A stretch of 5,005 bases of DNA from an uncultured Clostridia bacterium (GTDB lineage Bacteria > Bacillota > Clostridia > Lachnospirales > Lachnospiraceae), in assembly GCA_937888895.1 (NCBI GenBank), contig CALASV010000025.1, positions 1 to 5,005 of the forward strand. The letters run 5' to 3'. Positions 1-5,005 of this stretch are shown here, one piece after another; the first letter of the stretch is position 1; each line of letters starts with the position of its first letter. The position numbers and the translations under genes are program-made. The notes under the pieces were generated by a model, which saw only the letters and a list, made by a program, of their open reading frames with translations, made no database searches and had not been told where the DNA came from.

Positions 1-602
1 TTTCCTGTTAAATGGATACCAACTACTTTTGGAAGTTTAATATCATAAGTTTTCTGTAATAATTGTTTTACTAATTCTGGACCACCTTCACCAATTGCCA
101 TAGTACCTAATGCACCATATCTTGTGTGGCTATCAGAACCAAGAATCATTAAACCACCACCCGCAAGCATTTCTCTTGCAAATTGATGAATTACTGCTTG
201 ATGAGGAGGTACATAAACACCACCATACTTTTTAGCACAGGATAATCCAAACATATGGTCGTCTTCATTGATTGTACCACCTACTGCACAAAGGCTATTA
301 TGACAGTTCGTTAGTACATAAGGAACTGGAAATTTTTCTAAACCACTTGCTCTTGCTGTTTGAATAATACCTACAAAAGTAATATCATGAGAAGTAAGCT
401 TATCAAACTTAATTTTTAATTGTTCCATGTTATCGGATGTGTTATGAGCAGAAAGAATTTGATATCCTAATGTATTTTTCTTGCATTCTTCTGCTACTGG
501 TAATTGTTCTGCATATTGCTTATATTCTGTAGCAATTGCTTCTTCTGGAACTATATGTGTACCAGAAAAAACATAAGCTCCTTTGTTAAATAATTGAATC
601 AT
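1..602 (-). CDS. Aconitase-superfamily hydratase, N-terminal 200 residues (3' end outside window)
   Basis: This is the N-terminal part of a protein of the aconitase / isopropylmalate dehydratase superfamily, whose members use a [4Fe-4S] cluster to dehydrate and rehydrate hydroxy-acids in the cytoplasm. The start ATG is at 602-600, with GGAGG 7 bases upstream (610-614). The frame stays open for 200 codons to the window edge, so no stop is visible. The clearest family signature is GSDSHT at residues 155-160, followed by RYGALGTMAIGEGG (161-174); the DSHT segment belongs to the aconitase substrate site. Another distinctive block is TNCHNSLCAVGG (98-109). The cluster-ligand cysteines of aconitases lie further downstream and cannot be checked here. 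The sequence does not look like canonical AcnA or LeuC. It resembles the stand-alone 'hydratase' branch (YbhJ-like, about 750 residues, substrate not well established); that subgroup is my recollection, not a computed match. It lies 69 bases after cheX on the same strand. Confidence 0.8.
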   Translation of the reverse strand, partial: MIQLFNKGAYVFSGTHIVPEEAIATEYKQYAEQLPVAEECKKNTLGYQILSAHNTSDNMEQLKIKFDKLTSHDITFVGIIQTARASGLEKFPVPYVLTNCHNSLCAVGGTINEDDHMFGLSCAKKYGGVYVPPHQAVIHQFAREMLAGGGLMILGSDSHTRYGALGTMAIGEGGPELVKQLLQKTYDIKLPKVVGIHLTG

Positions 603-633
603 TTTTTATCCTCCATATTGTAACTGTAACGCT

Positions 634-660
634 AAAAGAGAACAGTTTTTCACTGTTCCC
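634..660 (-). terminator. Weak hairpin after cheX, possible leaky terminator or processing site
   Basis: On the minus strand, GAACAG (658-653) and CTGTTC (645-640) form a perfect 6-bp stem around a 7-base A-rich loop. It is followed by TCTTTT (639-634). It starts 11 bases after the cheX stop codon. The T-run is short and the stem modest, so termination is probably partial. Only about 20 bases lie between it and the hydratase ribosome binding site, too little for a separate promoter. Some read-through is therefore expected if the hydratase is expressed from this side. Confidence 0.4.
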
Positions 661-671
661 TTCGTTATAAC

Positions 672-1145
672 TTATTTTCTTGTTTTTAAAAGAAAACTAA
701 GTTGAAGTTCGTAGTCTTTGTATAATAATGGTACTTTAATTACTGCTGTTTCAGCTGAAGAAATAACAGCACTTCCAACAAGAAGTGTTGGTGGAGTAAT
801 ATCAATAGAAATATTGTTATTGAAAAGAAGTGTTGCTGCATTTCCCATCATCATATTACCAAGCTCACTCAATGCACTCATTGCCATACTATCTAATTCC
901 ATTACTGGCATTCCCATCATCATTCGAGATGCGATATCTTTTGCAGTACTCATGCCCATGACAACACAAACTTGACCACTGATTTCTCCTGTAATACCAA
1001 GCATAATAAATAAAGGTTCACCTGTGATTGAGAAACTATCTCTGGACATTGGTCCAAATTGTACATCTATTTGACAAACCTGTTGTAATACCTGTTTTGC
1101 AGATATTAAAAAAGGGTTTAAATGTTCTGCTTTTATTGCTGGCAT
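672..1145 (-). CDS. cheX: CheX-like CheY-P phosphatase
   Basis: This is a 157-residue cytoplasmic protein of the CheC/CheX/FliY phosphatase family, which removes phosphate from CheY-P to end the motor signal. Its length matches stand-alone CheX proteins of about 155 residues. The single ExxN catalytic motif of the family is present as SELGNMMMGNAA (residues 93-104), giving E94 and N97 as the predicted catalytic pair. Only one such motif is seen, as in CheX; CheC usually carries two. The preceding segment (GITGEISGQVCVVM, 50-63) fits the central beta strands of the fold. No transmembrane segment or signal peptide is present. The start is fixed by AAGGAGG (1151-1157), 5 bases before the ATG. 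A good sigma-A-type promoter lies about 60 bases upstream. A chemoreceptor gene sits two genes upstream on the same strand, which supports a chemotaxis role. A divergent relative using a different response regulator cannot be excluded. Confidence 0.87.
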   Translation of the reverse strand: MPAIKAEHLNPFLISAKQVLQQVCQIDVQFGPMSRDSFSITGEPLFIMLGITGEISGQVCVVMGMSTAKDIASRMMMGMPVMELDSMAMSALSELGNMMMGNAATLLFNNNISIDITPPTLLVGSAVISSAETAVIKVPLLYKDYELQLSFLLKTRK

Positions 1146-1208
1146 TGTTTCCTCCTTCTTGACTTTTTTCGAAGTTTTACTGTATTCTTTTATTGTTCTT
1201 TATTTGAT

Positions 1209-1237
1209 ATCATAACAGAAACAAACAAAAGTTTCAA
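1209..1237 (-). promoter_or_regulatory. Sigma-A-type promoter for cheX with extended -10
   Basis: On the minus strand TTGAAA (1237-1232) is followed after exactly 17 bases by TATGAT (1214-1209). The bases before the -10 box give a TGn extension (TGT-TATGAT). Each box differs from the sigma-A consensus at one position. The predicted transcript would start near 1202 and give a leader of about 55 bases before the cheX ATG at 1145. It begins only about 20 bases after the methyltransferase stop codon. No SigD-type flagellar promoter was seen here. Confidence 0.75.
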
Positions 1238-1258
1238 TAGATTTTCAAAATCGTTTTT

Positions 1259-1978
1259 TTATTTTATATTATTTTGGGTAAATAAATACATTCCTACCCC
1301 TGCTGCTATTGTGATATTAAGAGAATCTACTTCCTTTGATTGGGGAATAATAACACTTGTACCTTGTTGTAAATAAGAATTGTCTAATCCTGTTGCTTCA
1401 TTACCAAAAACTAAAGAAAATAATTTAGGTTTTGGACAATTATCAACGGTAAGTTGCCTGTTTGCATTTAACATAAAACAAAAAATTTCATGTTTAGGAT
1501 GTAAGTGTTTATATTCTTCAAAACTTTGAAAGTATTGACAATTAATTCGAAATAACGCTCCCATAGATGCCCTGATTGTTTTTGGATGAAATACATCTAC
1601 ACCAGGACTAATGATAGCTACATTTTTTATTCCAAATCCGATAGCAGTTCGAATAATCGTTCCCATATTTCCCATATTTCCTGGATTCACTAATACAATA
1701 TGTGAACTATCTTTTTGTAATGTATCTTGATATTTTTTAAAAACACCAATAACAAAACAATTTTCTTTATCACTTAATTTGTGAATTATTTTATCTTGAT
1801 ATAATATGGGAATATGATATGGAGTTGTTAAAGCCTTTATCGTTTCTATGTCTGTAAATGTAGAATGGACATAAATCTCTAATACTTCTTCTGGTCTTGT
1901 TTTTAATAATTCAATCGTAGGAAATGCTCCTAATGTATAAGAATATTGGGCATCTTTTTTATAAGGTTTTATATCCAT
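1259..1978 (-). CDS. SpoU/TrmH-family RNA 2'-O-ribose methyltransferase
   Basis: This 239-residue SPOUT-class enzyme is expected to transfer a methyl group from S-adenosylmethionine to a ribose 2'-OH in rRNA or tRNA. All three C-terminal SpoU motifs are visible. Motif 1 is NPGNMGNMGTIIRTAIGFG (98-116) with the conserved N104 and R110. Motif 2 is LVFGNEATGLD (189-199) with N193 and E194. Motif 3 is IIPQSKEVDSLNITIAAGVG (210-229) with S219, L220 and N221, which build the knotted AdoMet site. Residues 1 to about 85 form a short N-terminal domain with the pattern of the L30-like substrate-binding domain of this family. The exact target nucleotide cannot be read from sequence. Its AAGGGTGA ribosome binding site overlaps the stop codon of the chemoreceptor gene upstream and is spaced 6 bases from the ATG, so the two are co-transcribed and possibly translationally coupled. 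No terminator with a T-run follows the stop codon. Confidence 0.9.
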   Translation of the reverse strand: MDIKPYKKDAQYSYTLGAFPTIELLKTRPEEVLEIYVHSTFTDIETIKALTTPYHIPILYQDKIIHKLSDKENCFVIGVFKKYQDTLQKDSSHIVLVNPGNMGNMGTIIRTAIGFGIKNVAIISPGVDVFHPKTIRASMGALFRINCQYFQSFEEYKHLHPKHEIFCFMLNANRQLTVDNCPKPKLFSLVFGNEATGLDNSYLQQGTSVIIPQSKEVDSLNITIAAGVGMYLFTQNNIK

Positions 1979-1984
1979 TTTTTA

Positions 1985-1992
1985 TCACCCTT
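1985..1992 (-). promoter_or_regulatory. Ribosome binding site overlapping the receptor stop codon
   Basis: On the minus strand AAGGGTGA (1992-1985) contains the receptor's TGA stop (1987-1985) and lies 6 bases before the methyltransferase ATG. It differs from the ideal AAGGAGGTGA by missing internal bases. A ribosome terminating on the receptor would sit directly on this site, so coupled translation is likely; this last point is inference. Confidence 0.65.
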
Positions 1993-3481
1993 CACTTTGA
2001 AGTTTATGAGCAGATTCTTTTAAATGCTCCATAATTTTTACAACATAATTGACACTTGTTAAATTGCGATTGCATTCTTCTAATGTTTCCTCTGCCCCTG
2101 CAGTAACTTCTTCTGTAACAGAATATACATGTTCAATTTTTTCTTCAATTTGTTTGTTAGCATCTGTTACAATATCTACTGTTTCTTTTAAGCAAGAAGC
2201 TTGTGTAATAATGCCTTGTGTACTATGATGAATTTTTTCAAAGTTTTCAGCAGTTTTATTTACATATCCATTTTGTAATTGACTACTTTCTAAAAGAAGG
2301 TCCGTTGCTTGTGATACTTCTTCAATGGATTGTACAATATTTTCTATCAATTTATTGATATCCCCTGTTGCACCATTCGTTTGAGAAGATAAATTAGAAA
2401 TTTCAGAAGCAACTACGGAAAATCCTCGACCTGCTTCTCCAGCTCTAGCTCCTTCAATACTAGCATTTAATGCTAGTAAACCTGTTTGATTTGCTACATT
2501 GCTAATCAATCCCATAATATCCTTCATTTTCGTAGCATATTCTTTTAATCCAGTTACTTTGTTTGCTACTTCATTTCCAGATGTTTCAGAAATTTTTACT
2601 TGCTGTAACAAGTCACTCATAATTACATTACCTTGTTTTAAGTTTTCTTGTGCAGTAGTAATTTCTTCTAAAATAGATTTTACAGATTCATCTACATTAT
2701 AAATATGTTGATTGATTAATTCTGTGCTTTGTTTTTGTTCTACCATAGCTTCAGCTGCAGTATTTGCTCCTGAAGAAAGACCTTCCATGGCTTGTTTTGT
2801 TGTATGTGTAGCATCTTTTAATTGTTCGGTTTGTTCTACTACTTGAATAATATTTTCTGTAATATCAAGTGCTATTTTTAATGTCTTTTGAAGTAATTCT
2901 TCGGATAATTGTTTCTCATGGTTTGCTTTTTCGATATGAGCATTGTTTATTTTACTAATCATTCTTGTTGACATAATCGTAAATGTACCTGTTAAAATTA
3001 AACATGCAAAAATAATTTCTGTATTGGTAAGTGCTGTCGCATCAAAATTTCCATTACTAATTAAATATACTGTATTAACAGCATTGATTAATAATGCAGT
3101 AATTCCCATAAAAGCAAGAAATTTAATATCAACATATACTCCAAGCAATACAAAAGCAACAATAATATAACAAAATACTAAATTTGTAGTGCTTGTAAAT
3201 ACAACATATCCATATAAAATTAAAAATCCAATTCCTAAAATATAACGAATCATAAAGGAATCTTTTTTTCTAAAATAACAAATAAACGAAACAATACATG
3301 GAATTATACATAAAAATAAAACTAATGCATAAGATTCAGGAGTTCTAGCACCTTTTAAAAGTTCAATTAAATAGGCTATTGCAAGAACTACATTAATAAT
3401 ATAAATTCCTATCATTGCCGTTTTATTGTTACTTTGGTCAGCATATCTTTTTTCAGATAAATCCATTTTCTTTTGTTGCAT
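1985..3481 (-). CDS. Methyl-accepting chemotaxis protein with six-span membrane domain
   Basis: This is a 498-residue chemoreceptor that would control the CheA kinase through CheW. Hydrophobic segments at about residues 22-42, 51-70, 77-95, 100-117, 119-141 and 155-175 predict six membrane spans with only short loops, so there is no sizeable extracellular ligand domain. I see no clear HAMP domain; a charged helix (about 176-200) leads into the signalling coiled coil (about 200-490). The hairpin tip is recognisable: NVANQTGLLALNASIEGARA (328-347) followed by GEAGRGFSVVASE (348-360). It departs from the usual QTNLLALNAAIEAARAGE at G334, S341 and G344. EE pairs at 457-458 (TEEVTAGAEE) and 464-465 resemble methylation sites. 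The start at 3481 was chosen because the ribosome binding site AAAGGAGGGGAG (3502-3491) lies inside the 11-codon longer version that begins at 3514. The gene leads a transcript with the downstream methyltransferase. Its stimulus is unknown; a membrane or energy-related signal is possible given the lack of an outer domain. Confidence 0.92.
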   Translation of the reverse strand: MQQKKMDLSEKRYADQSNNKTAMIGIYIINVVLAIAYLIELLKGARTPESYALVLFLCIIPCIVSFICYFRKKDSFMIRYILGIGFLILYGYVVFTSTTNLVFCYIIVAFVLLGVYVDIKFLAFMGITALLINAVNTVYLISNGNFDATALTNTEIIFACLILTGTFTIMSTRMISKINNAHIEKANHEKQLSEELLQKTLKIALDITENIIQVVEQTEQLKDATHTTKQAMEGLSSGANTAAEAMVEQKQSTELINQHIYNVDESVKSILEEITTAQENLKQGNVIMSDLLQQVKISETSGNEVANKVTGLKEYATKMKDIMGLISNVANQTGLLALNASIEGARAGEAGRGFSVVASEISNLSSQTNGATGDINKLIENIVQSIEEVSQATDLLLESSQLQNGYVNKTAENFEKIHHSTQGIITQASCLKETVDIVTDANKQIEEKIEHVYSVTEEVTAGAEETLEECNRNLTSVNYVVKIMEHLKESAHKLQSEG

Positions 3482-3490
3482 AGATAACTT

Positions 3491-3502
3491 CTCCCCTCCT
3501 TT
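3491..3502 (-). promoter_or_regulatory. Ribosome binding site that sets the chemoreceptor start
   Basis: On the minus strand AAAGGAGGGGAG (3502-3491) is the only strong Shine-Dalgarno sequence upstream of the receptor. The GGGGAG part lies 9 bases, and the AAAGGAGG part 13 bases, before the ATG at 3481. The alternative upstream ATG at 3514 would place this site within the coding region, and no comparable site precedes it. Confidence 0.75.
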
Positions 3503-3522
3503 GTAAATTTTCATATAATACC

Positions 3523-3552
3523 ATTATACAATTGACAGACTATTTTAGTCAA
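3523..3552 (-). promoter_or_regulatory. Sigma-A-type promoter for the chemoreceptor operon
   Basis: On the minus strand TTGACT (3552-3547) and a perfect TATAAT (3528-3523) are separated by 18 bases. The transcript would begin near 3516, about 35 bases before the ATG at 3481 and just upstream of the ribosome binding site. The late alternative ATG at 3514 would then lie almost at the transcript's 5' end, which also argues for the 3481 start. Confidence 0.72.
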
Positions 3553-3553
3553 T
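3531..3553. repeat. Inverted repeat in the divergent promoter region, candidate operator
   Basis: ATTGAC (3531-3536) and GTCAAT (3548-3553) are perfect 6-base inverted arms separated by 11 bases. A second overlapping inverted repeat, GACTA (3538-3542) and TAGTC (3546-3550), shares bases with the right arm. The right arm contains the -35 box of the receptor promoter, so a bound dimer would block it. The left arm carries a perfect TTGACA on the plus strand, but no good -10 box follows it at 16-18 bases. No regulator can be named from this site. Confidence 0.4.
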
Positions 3554-3559
3554 ATGAAG

Positions 3560-3588
3560 TTGCATTTCTTCTGTCACTTTGTTATAAT
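3560..3588 (+). promoter_or_regulatory. Extended -10 promoter for the DUF4422 gene
   Basis: A perfect TATAAT (3583-3588) is preceded by TGT (3580-3582), making an extended -10 element. The -35 position, 17 bases upstream, is TTGCAT (3560-3565), which matches the consensus only in its first three bases. Extended -10 promoters commonly tolerate a weak -35. Transcription would start near 3595, about 30 bases before the ATG at 3626. Confidence 0.7.
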
Positions 3589-3615
3589 ATCGTAATTATA
3601 GTTGAAATAAAAATT

Positions 3616-3620
3616 GAGGT
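3616..3620 (+). promoter_or_regulatory. Ribosome binding site that sets the DUF4422 start
   Basis: GAGGT lies 5 bases before the ATG at 3626. The frame could be extended to a TTG at 3614, but that codon overlaps this site and has no Shine-Dalgarno sequence of its own (upstream is A-rich). The ATG is therefore preferred. Confidence 0.7.
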
Positions 3621-3625
3621 ATTTT

Positions 3626-4396
3626 ATGAAAATTACTATTTTAATTGCTACTCATAAAAAATATACAATGCCAAAAGATGCTATGTATCTTCCAATTCAT
3701 GTTGGAAAAGAAATTTCTTCGATAGCATTGCCTTATTGTACCGATAATACAGGAGAACATATTTCTGAAAAAAATCCATATTATTGTGAGTTAACAGCTC
3801 TTTATTGGGCATGGAAAAATTTAAAATCAGATTATATTGGAATGGTTCATTATCGAAGATATTTCGTGAAAAAAAAGCCAATTCCATTTATTAAAGATAA
3901 ATTTTCTTATGTGTTGACAGAAAAACAATTAAAACCACTTTTGAAAAATTCTGATATTTTACTTCCAAAACAGCGTAATTATTATATAGAAACAAATTAT
4001 TCTCATTACGTTCATGCTCATCCAGCAGAAAGTATAGATAAAACAAAAATAATCATTCATCAACTTTTTCCAGAATATGATACAGCATTTGAAATTGTTA
4101 TGAATCGTCGAAAAGCTCATATGTTTAATATTTTCCTTATGAAAAAAGAAATTTTTGATGATTATTGTAATTGGTTATTCACTATACTTTTTGAATTAGA
4201 AAAAATATTAGATATTTCTTCTTATGATAATTATAATCAACGTATCTTTGGTTTTGTAAGTGAACTTTTATTAGATGTTTATTTATTAAAAAATGAACTT
4301 TCTTATCAAGAACTTCCTGTTTTGTTTATGGAAAACGAACATTGGATTAGAAAAATTTTAGCTTTTTTAAAAAGGAAGTTTCGTAAGTCTTTTTAA
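3626..4396 (+). CDS. DUF4422 family putative glycosyltransferase
   Basis: This 256-residue protein fits the DUF4422 family, found in capsule and exopolysaccharide gene clusters and regarded as GT-A-like sugar transferases. The family landmarks appear in order: an N-terminal strand ending in ATHKKYTMP (8-16), a conserved YLPIHVGKE segment (21-29), DNTGEHISEKNPYYCELTAL (40-59), then YWAWKN (60-65) and YIGMVHYRRYF (70-80). Further on come RRKAHMFNIFLMKKEIFDDY (161-180) and NQRIFGFVSELLLDVYL (204-220). No signal peptide or membrane span is visible. The C-terminal tail (240-256) is strongly basic, which could favour membrane association. The donor and acceptor sugars cannot be deduced. Unusually, no other polysaccharide gene is in view; it has its own promoter and is followed 47 bases later by a Cys-rich small protein. 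The start at 3626 rests on the GAGGT site. Confidence 0.82.
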   Translation: MKITILIATHKKYTMPKDAMYLPIHVGKEISSIALPYCTDNTGEHISEKNPYYCELTALYWAWKNLKSDYIGMVHYRRYFVKKKPIPFIKDKFSYVLTEKQLKPLLKNSDILLPKQRNYYIETNYSHYVHAHPAESIDKTKIIIHQLFPEYDTAFEIVMNRRKAHMFNIFLMKKEIFDDYCNWLFTILFELEKILDISSYDNYNQRIFGFVSELLLDVYLLKNELSYQELPVLFMENEHWIRKILAFLKRKFRKSF

Positions 4397-4443
4397 GAAG
4401 TCTTTGCATATATTTAGTATTAAAAAAGTAATAAGGATTTTTT

Positions 4444-4965
4444 ATGGACGGTTCTTCTTTTGCAACGCCAGTAACAAATATATTTAATGGACGAATTGAA
4501 GATATTTCTTTTGAAAATGTTACTGCTTTTGTTACAGTATCTTATGCAGATTGTTCTACTTGTCCTGTAGCACGGCAAATGATAAGACTTGTAGTAAATA
4601 ATAATACACGAATTTTGGATGAGAATGGCAGACCAGTTCCAATGAACTTTTCTATGCAAGATGGTATGATCGATATCGATAATAATGCTGGAAATATTGA
4701 TATTGATTTTGCACAAACTGCTAATCAAGTAAATCAAGTTAATGCACCAATGGTACAACAAGGAATGGTAACACAACCTGTAGTTGAACCAATGCAAGAG
4801 CGAGTAGTTCAAAGAACAATAATGCATGAAGTTCCACATGTATGTCCAATAAGAACAAAAATAATTAATAATCATGTTTATAGACATACATATAGACCAG
4901 AATATTCTTGCTGTGAAGAAAATACTTGCACAAATATTCAATGTGGATCTTGTTGTAATTATTAA
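4444..4965 (+). CDS. Unrecognised 173-residue protein with beta-rich N-terminus and Cys/His-rich tail, possibly coat-like
   Basis: I do not recognise this protein with certainty. AAGGA (4433-4437) stands 6 bases before the ATG. Residues 13-79 look like a small beta domain: NGRIEDISFENVTAFVTVSY (15-34), then a CSTCP pair (C37, C40), IRLVVNNNTRILDENGRPVP (47-66), and a run of D/N residues. This order (a short 'GRI' strand, then 'RLVVNNNTRILDENGR') resembles DUF5666-like or clostridial surface domains. Residues 90-125 are a Q/N/V/P-rich linker. The tail (126-173) holds H128, H132, C134, H144, H148, C156, C157, C162, C167, C170 and C171 and ends in GSCCNY. Its HEVPHVCP...NNHVYRH pattern and terminal CC-aromatic recall CotD-type spore coat proteins; this is an impression only. 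There is no signal peptide or membrane span. The cysteines could bind metal or cross-link. It shares a transcription unit with the DUF4422 gene and is followed by a strong terminator. Confidence 0.75.
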   Translation: MDGSSFATPVTNIFNGRIEDISFENVTAFVTVSYADCSTCPVARQMIRLVVNNNTRILDENGRPVPMNFSMQDGMIDIDNNAGNIDIDFAQTANQVNQVNAPMVQQGMVTQPVVEPMQERVVQRTIMHEVPHVCPIRTKIINNHVYRHTYRPEYSCCEENTCTNIQCGSCCNY

Positions 4966-4973
4966 AACATTTT

Positions 4974-5003
4974 AAAATCAGTATAAAATATACTGGTTTT
5001 TTT
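4974..5003 (+). terminator. Intrinsic terminator after the coat-like gene
   Basis: CAGTATA (4979-4985) and TATACTG (4989-4995) form a perfect 7-bp stem with an AAA loop. They are followed by G and seven Ts (4997-5003). An A-run before the stem (4974-4977) pairs with the T-run, so the structure may also terminate transcripts arriving from the right on the minus strand. It begins 8 bases after the stop codon at 4965. Confidence 0.85.
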
Positions 5004-5005
5004 AT

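Noticed and set aside
1239..1257. The palindrome GATTTTCAAAATC followed by a T-run on the plus strand, resembling a terminator.
   Set aside because: The T-run is on the wrong side for the minus-strand methyltransferase gene, the usable stem is only about 4 A/T-rich pairs, and there is no plus-strand gene to terminate.
1122..1376. Short plus-strand open frames over the cheX, methyltransferase and receptor genes, such as 1122-1376, 718-975, 2499-2702 and 2943-3170.
   Set aside because: They lie opposite clearly coding genes, have hydrophobic or low-complexity translations, and lack convincing ribosome binding sites.
3482..3514. An 11-codon N-terminal extension of the chemoreceptor starting at the ATG at 3514.
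   Set aside because: The strong ribosome binding site lies inside the extension, the predicted transcript starts close to 3516, and no Shine-Dalgarno sequence precedes the 3514 ATG.
3614..3625. A TTG start four codons upstream of the DUF4422 ATG.
   Set aside because: The TTG overlaps the GAGGT ribosome binding site that is ideally spaced for the ATG at 3626, and it has no binding site of its own.
4385..4406. A direct repeat of AAGTCTTT spanning the DUF4422 stop codon.
   Set aside because: Two 8-base copies 14 bases apart in very AT-rich DNA are readily expected by chance, and nothing mobile is nearby.
4404..4434. A possible separate promoter (TTGCAT ... TAATAA), or a sporulation-type -10 (CATATATT), upstream of the coat-like gene.
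   Set aside because: The spacing of 19 bases and the weak boxes give little support, and no matching -35 for SigE or SigK is seen. Transcription from the DUF4422 promoter is the simpler explanation.
4420..4941. A 173-codon open frame on the minus strand opposite the coat-like gene.
   Set aside because: Its translation is a low-complexity mix rich in Ile, Tyr, Cys and Ser with no domain pattern. The plus-strand gene has a good ribosome binding site, ordered composition and a terminator.
1..5005. CRISPR arrays, insertion sequences, tRNA or rRNA genes, attachment sites and phage genes.
   Set aside because: No spaced repeats, transposase or integrase motifs, or cloverleaf patterns were seen on either strand by eye.

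Overview
The window is AT-rich, with densely packed genes, strong GGAGG-type ribosome binding sites and sigma-A-like promoters. This points to a low-GC Firmicute. A CheX-type phosphatase, a multi-span chemoreceptor, a DUF4422 protein and a cysteine-rich, coat-like protein together suggest a motile anaerobic clostridium, perhaps Lachnospiraceae-like. The genus is not identifiable from this sequence, and sporulation is only an inference.

Left part, minus strand, reading from right to left: a methyl-accepting chemotaxis protein (1985-3481), a SpoU/TrmH-family RNA methyltransferase (1259-1978), a CheX-like CheY-P phosphatase (672-1145), and the first 200 codons of an aconitase-superfamily hydratase (1-602, running off the left edge). 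The receptor and methyltransferase are 6 bases apart, and the methyltransferase ribosome binding site overlaps the receptor stop codon, so they should be co-transcribed. A good promoter lies directly upstream of cheX. No clear terminator separates the methyltransferase gene from cheX, so cheX may be both read through and independently transcribed. A weak hairpin sits between cheX and the hydratase.

Right part, plus strand: from a divergent intergenic region (3482-3625) an extended -10 promoter drives a DUF4422 putative glycosyltransferase (3626-4396). It is followed 47 bases later by an unrecognised small protein with a beta-rich N-terminal part and a Cys/His-rich tail (4444-4965). A strong intrinsic terminator (4974-5003) closes the unit. 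The divergent region also holds the receptor promoter and an inverted repeat that overlaps its -35 box, a candidate operator.

Functionally, the receptor and CheX belong to the input and signal-termination ends of chemotaxis; the methyltransferase and hydratase are housekeeping-type genes embedded beside them. The right-hand pair looks like a cell- or spore-surface unit. Nothing here amounts to a recognisable new defence, mobile or CRISPR system. The most interesting items are the coat-like small protein with its glycosyltransferase neighbour, and the receptor/methyltransferase/cheX arrangement. The start codons of the receptor and the DUF4422 protein are placed downstream of the longest possible ORF, because the ribosome binding sites lie inside those extensions.
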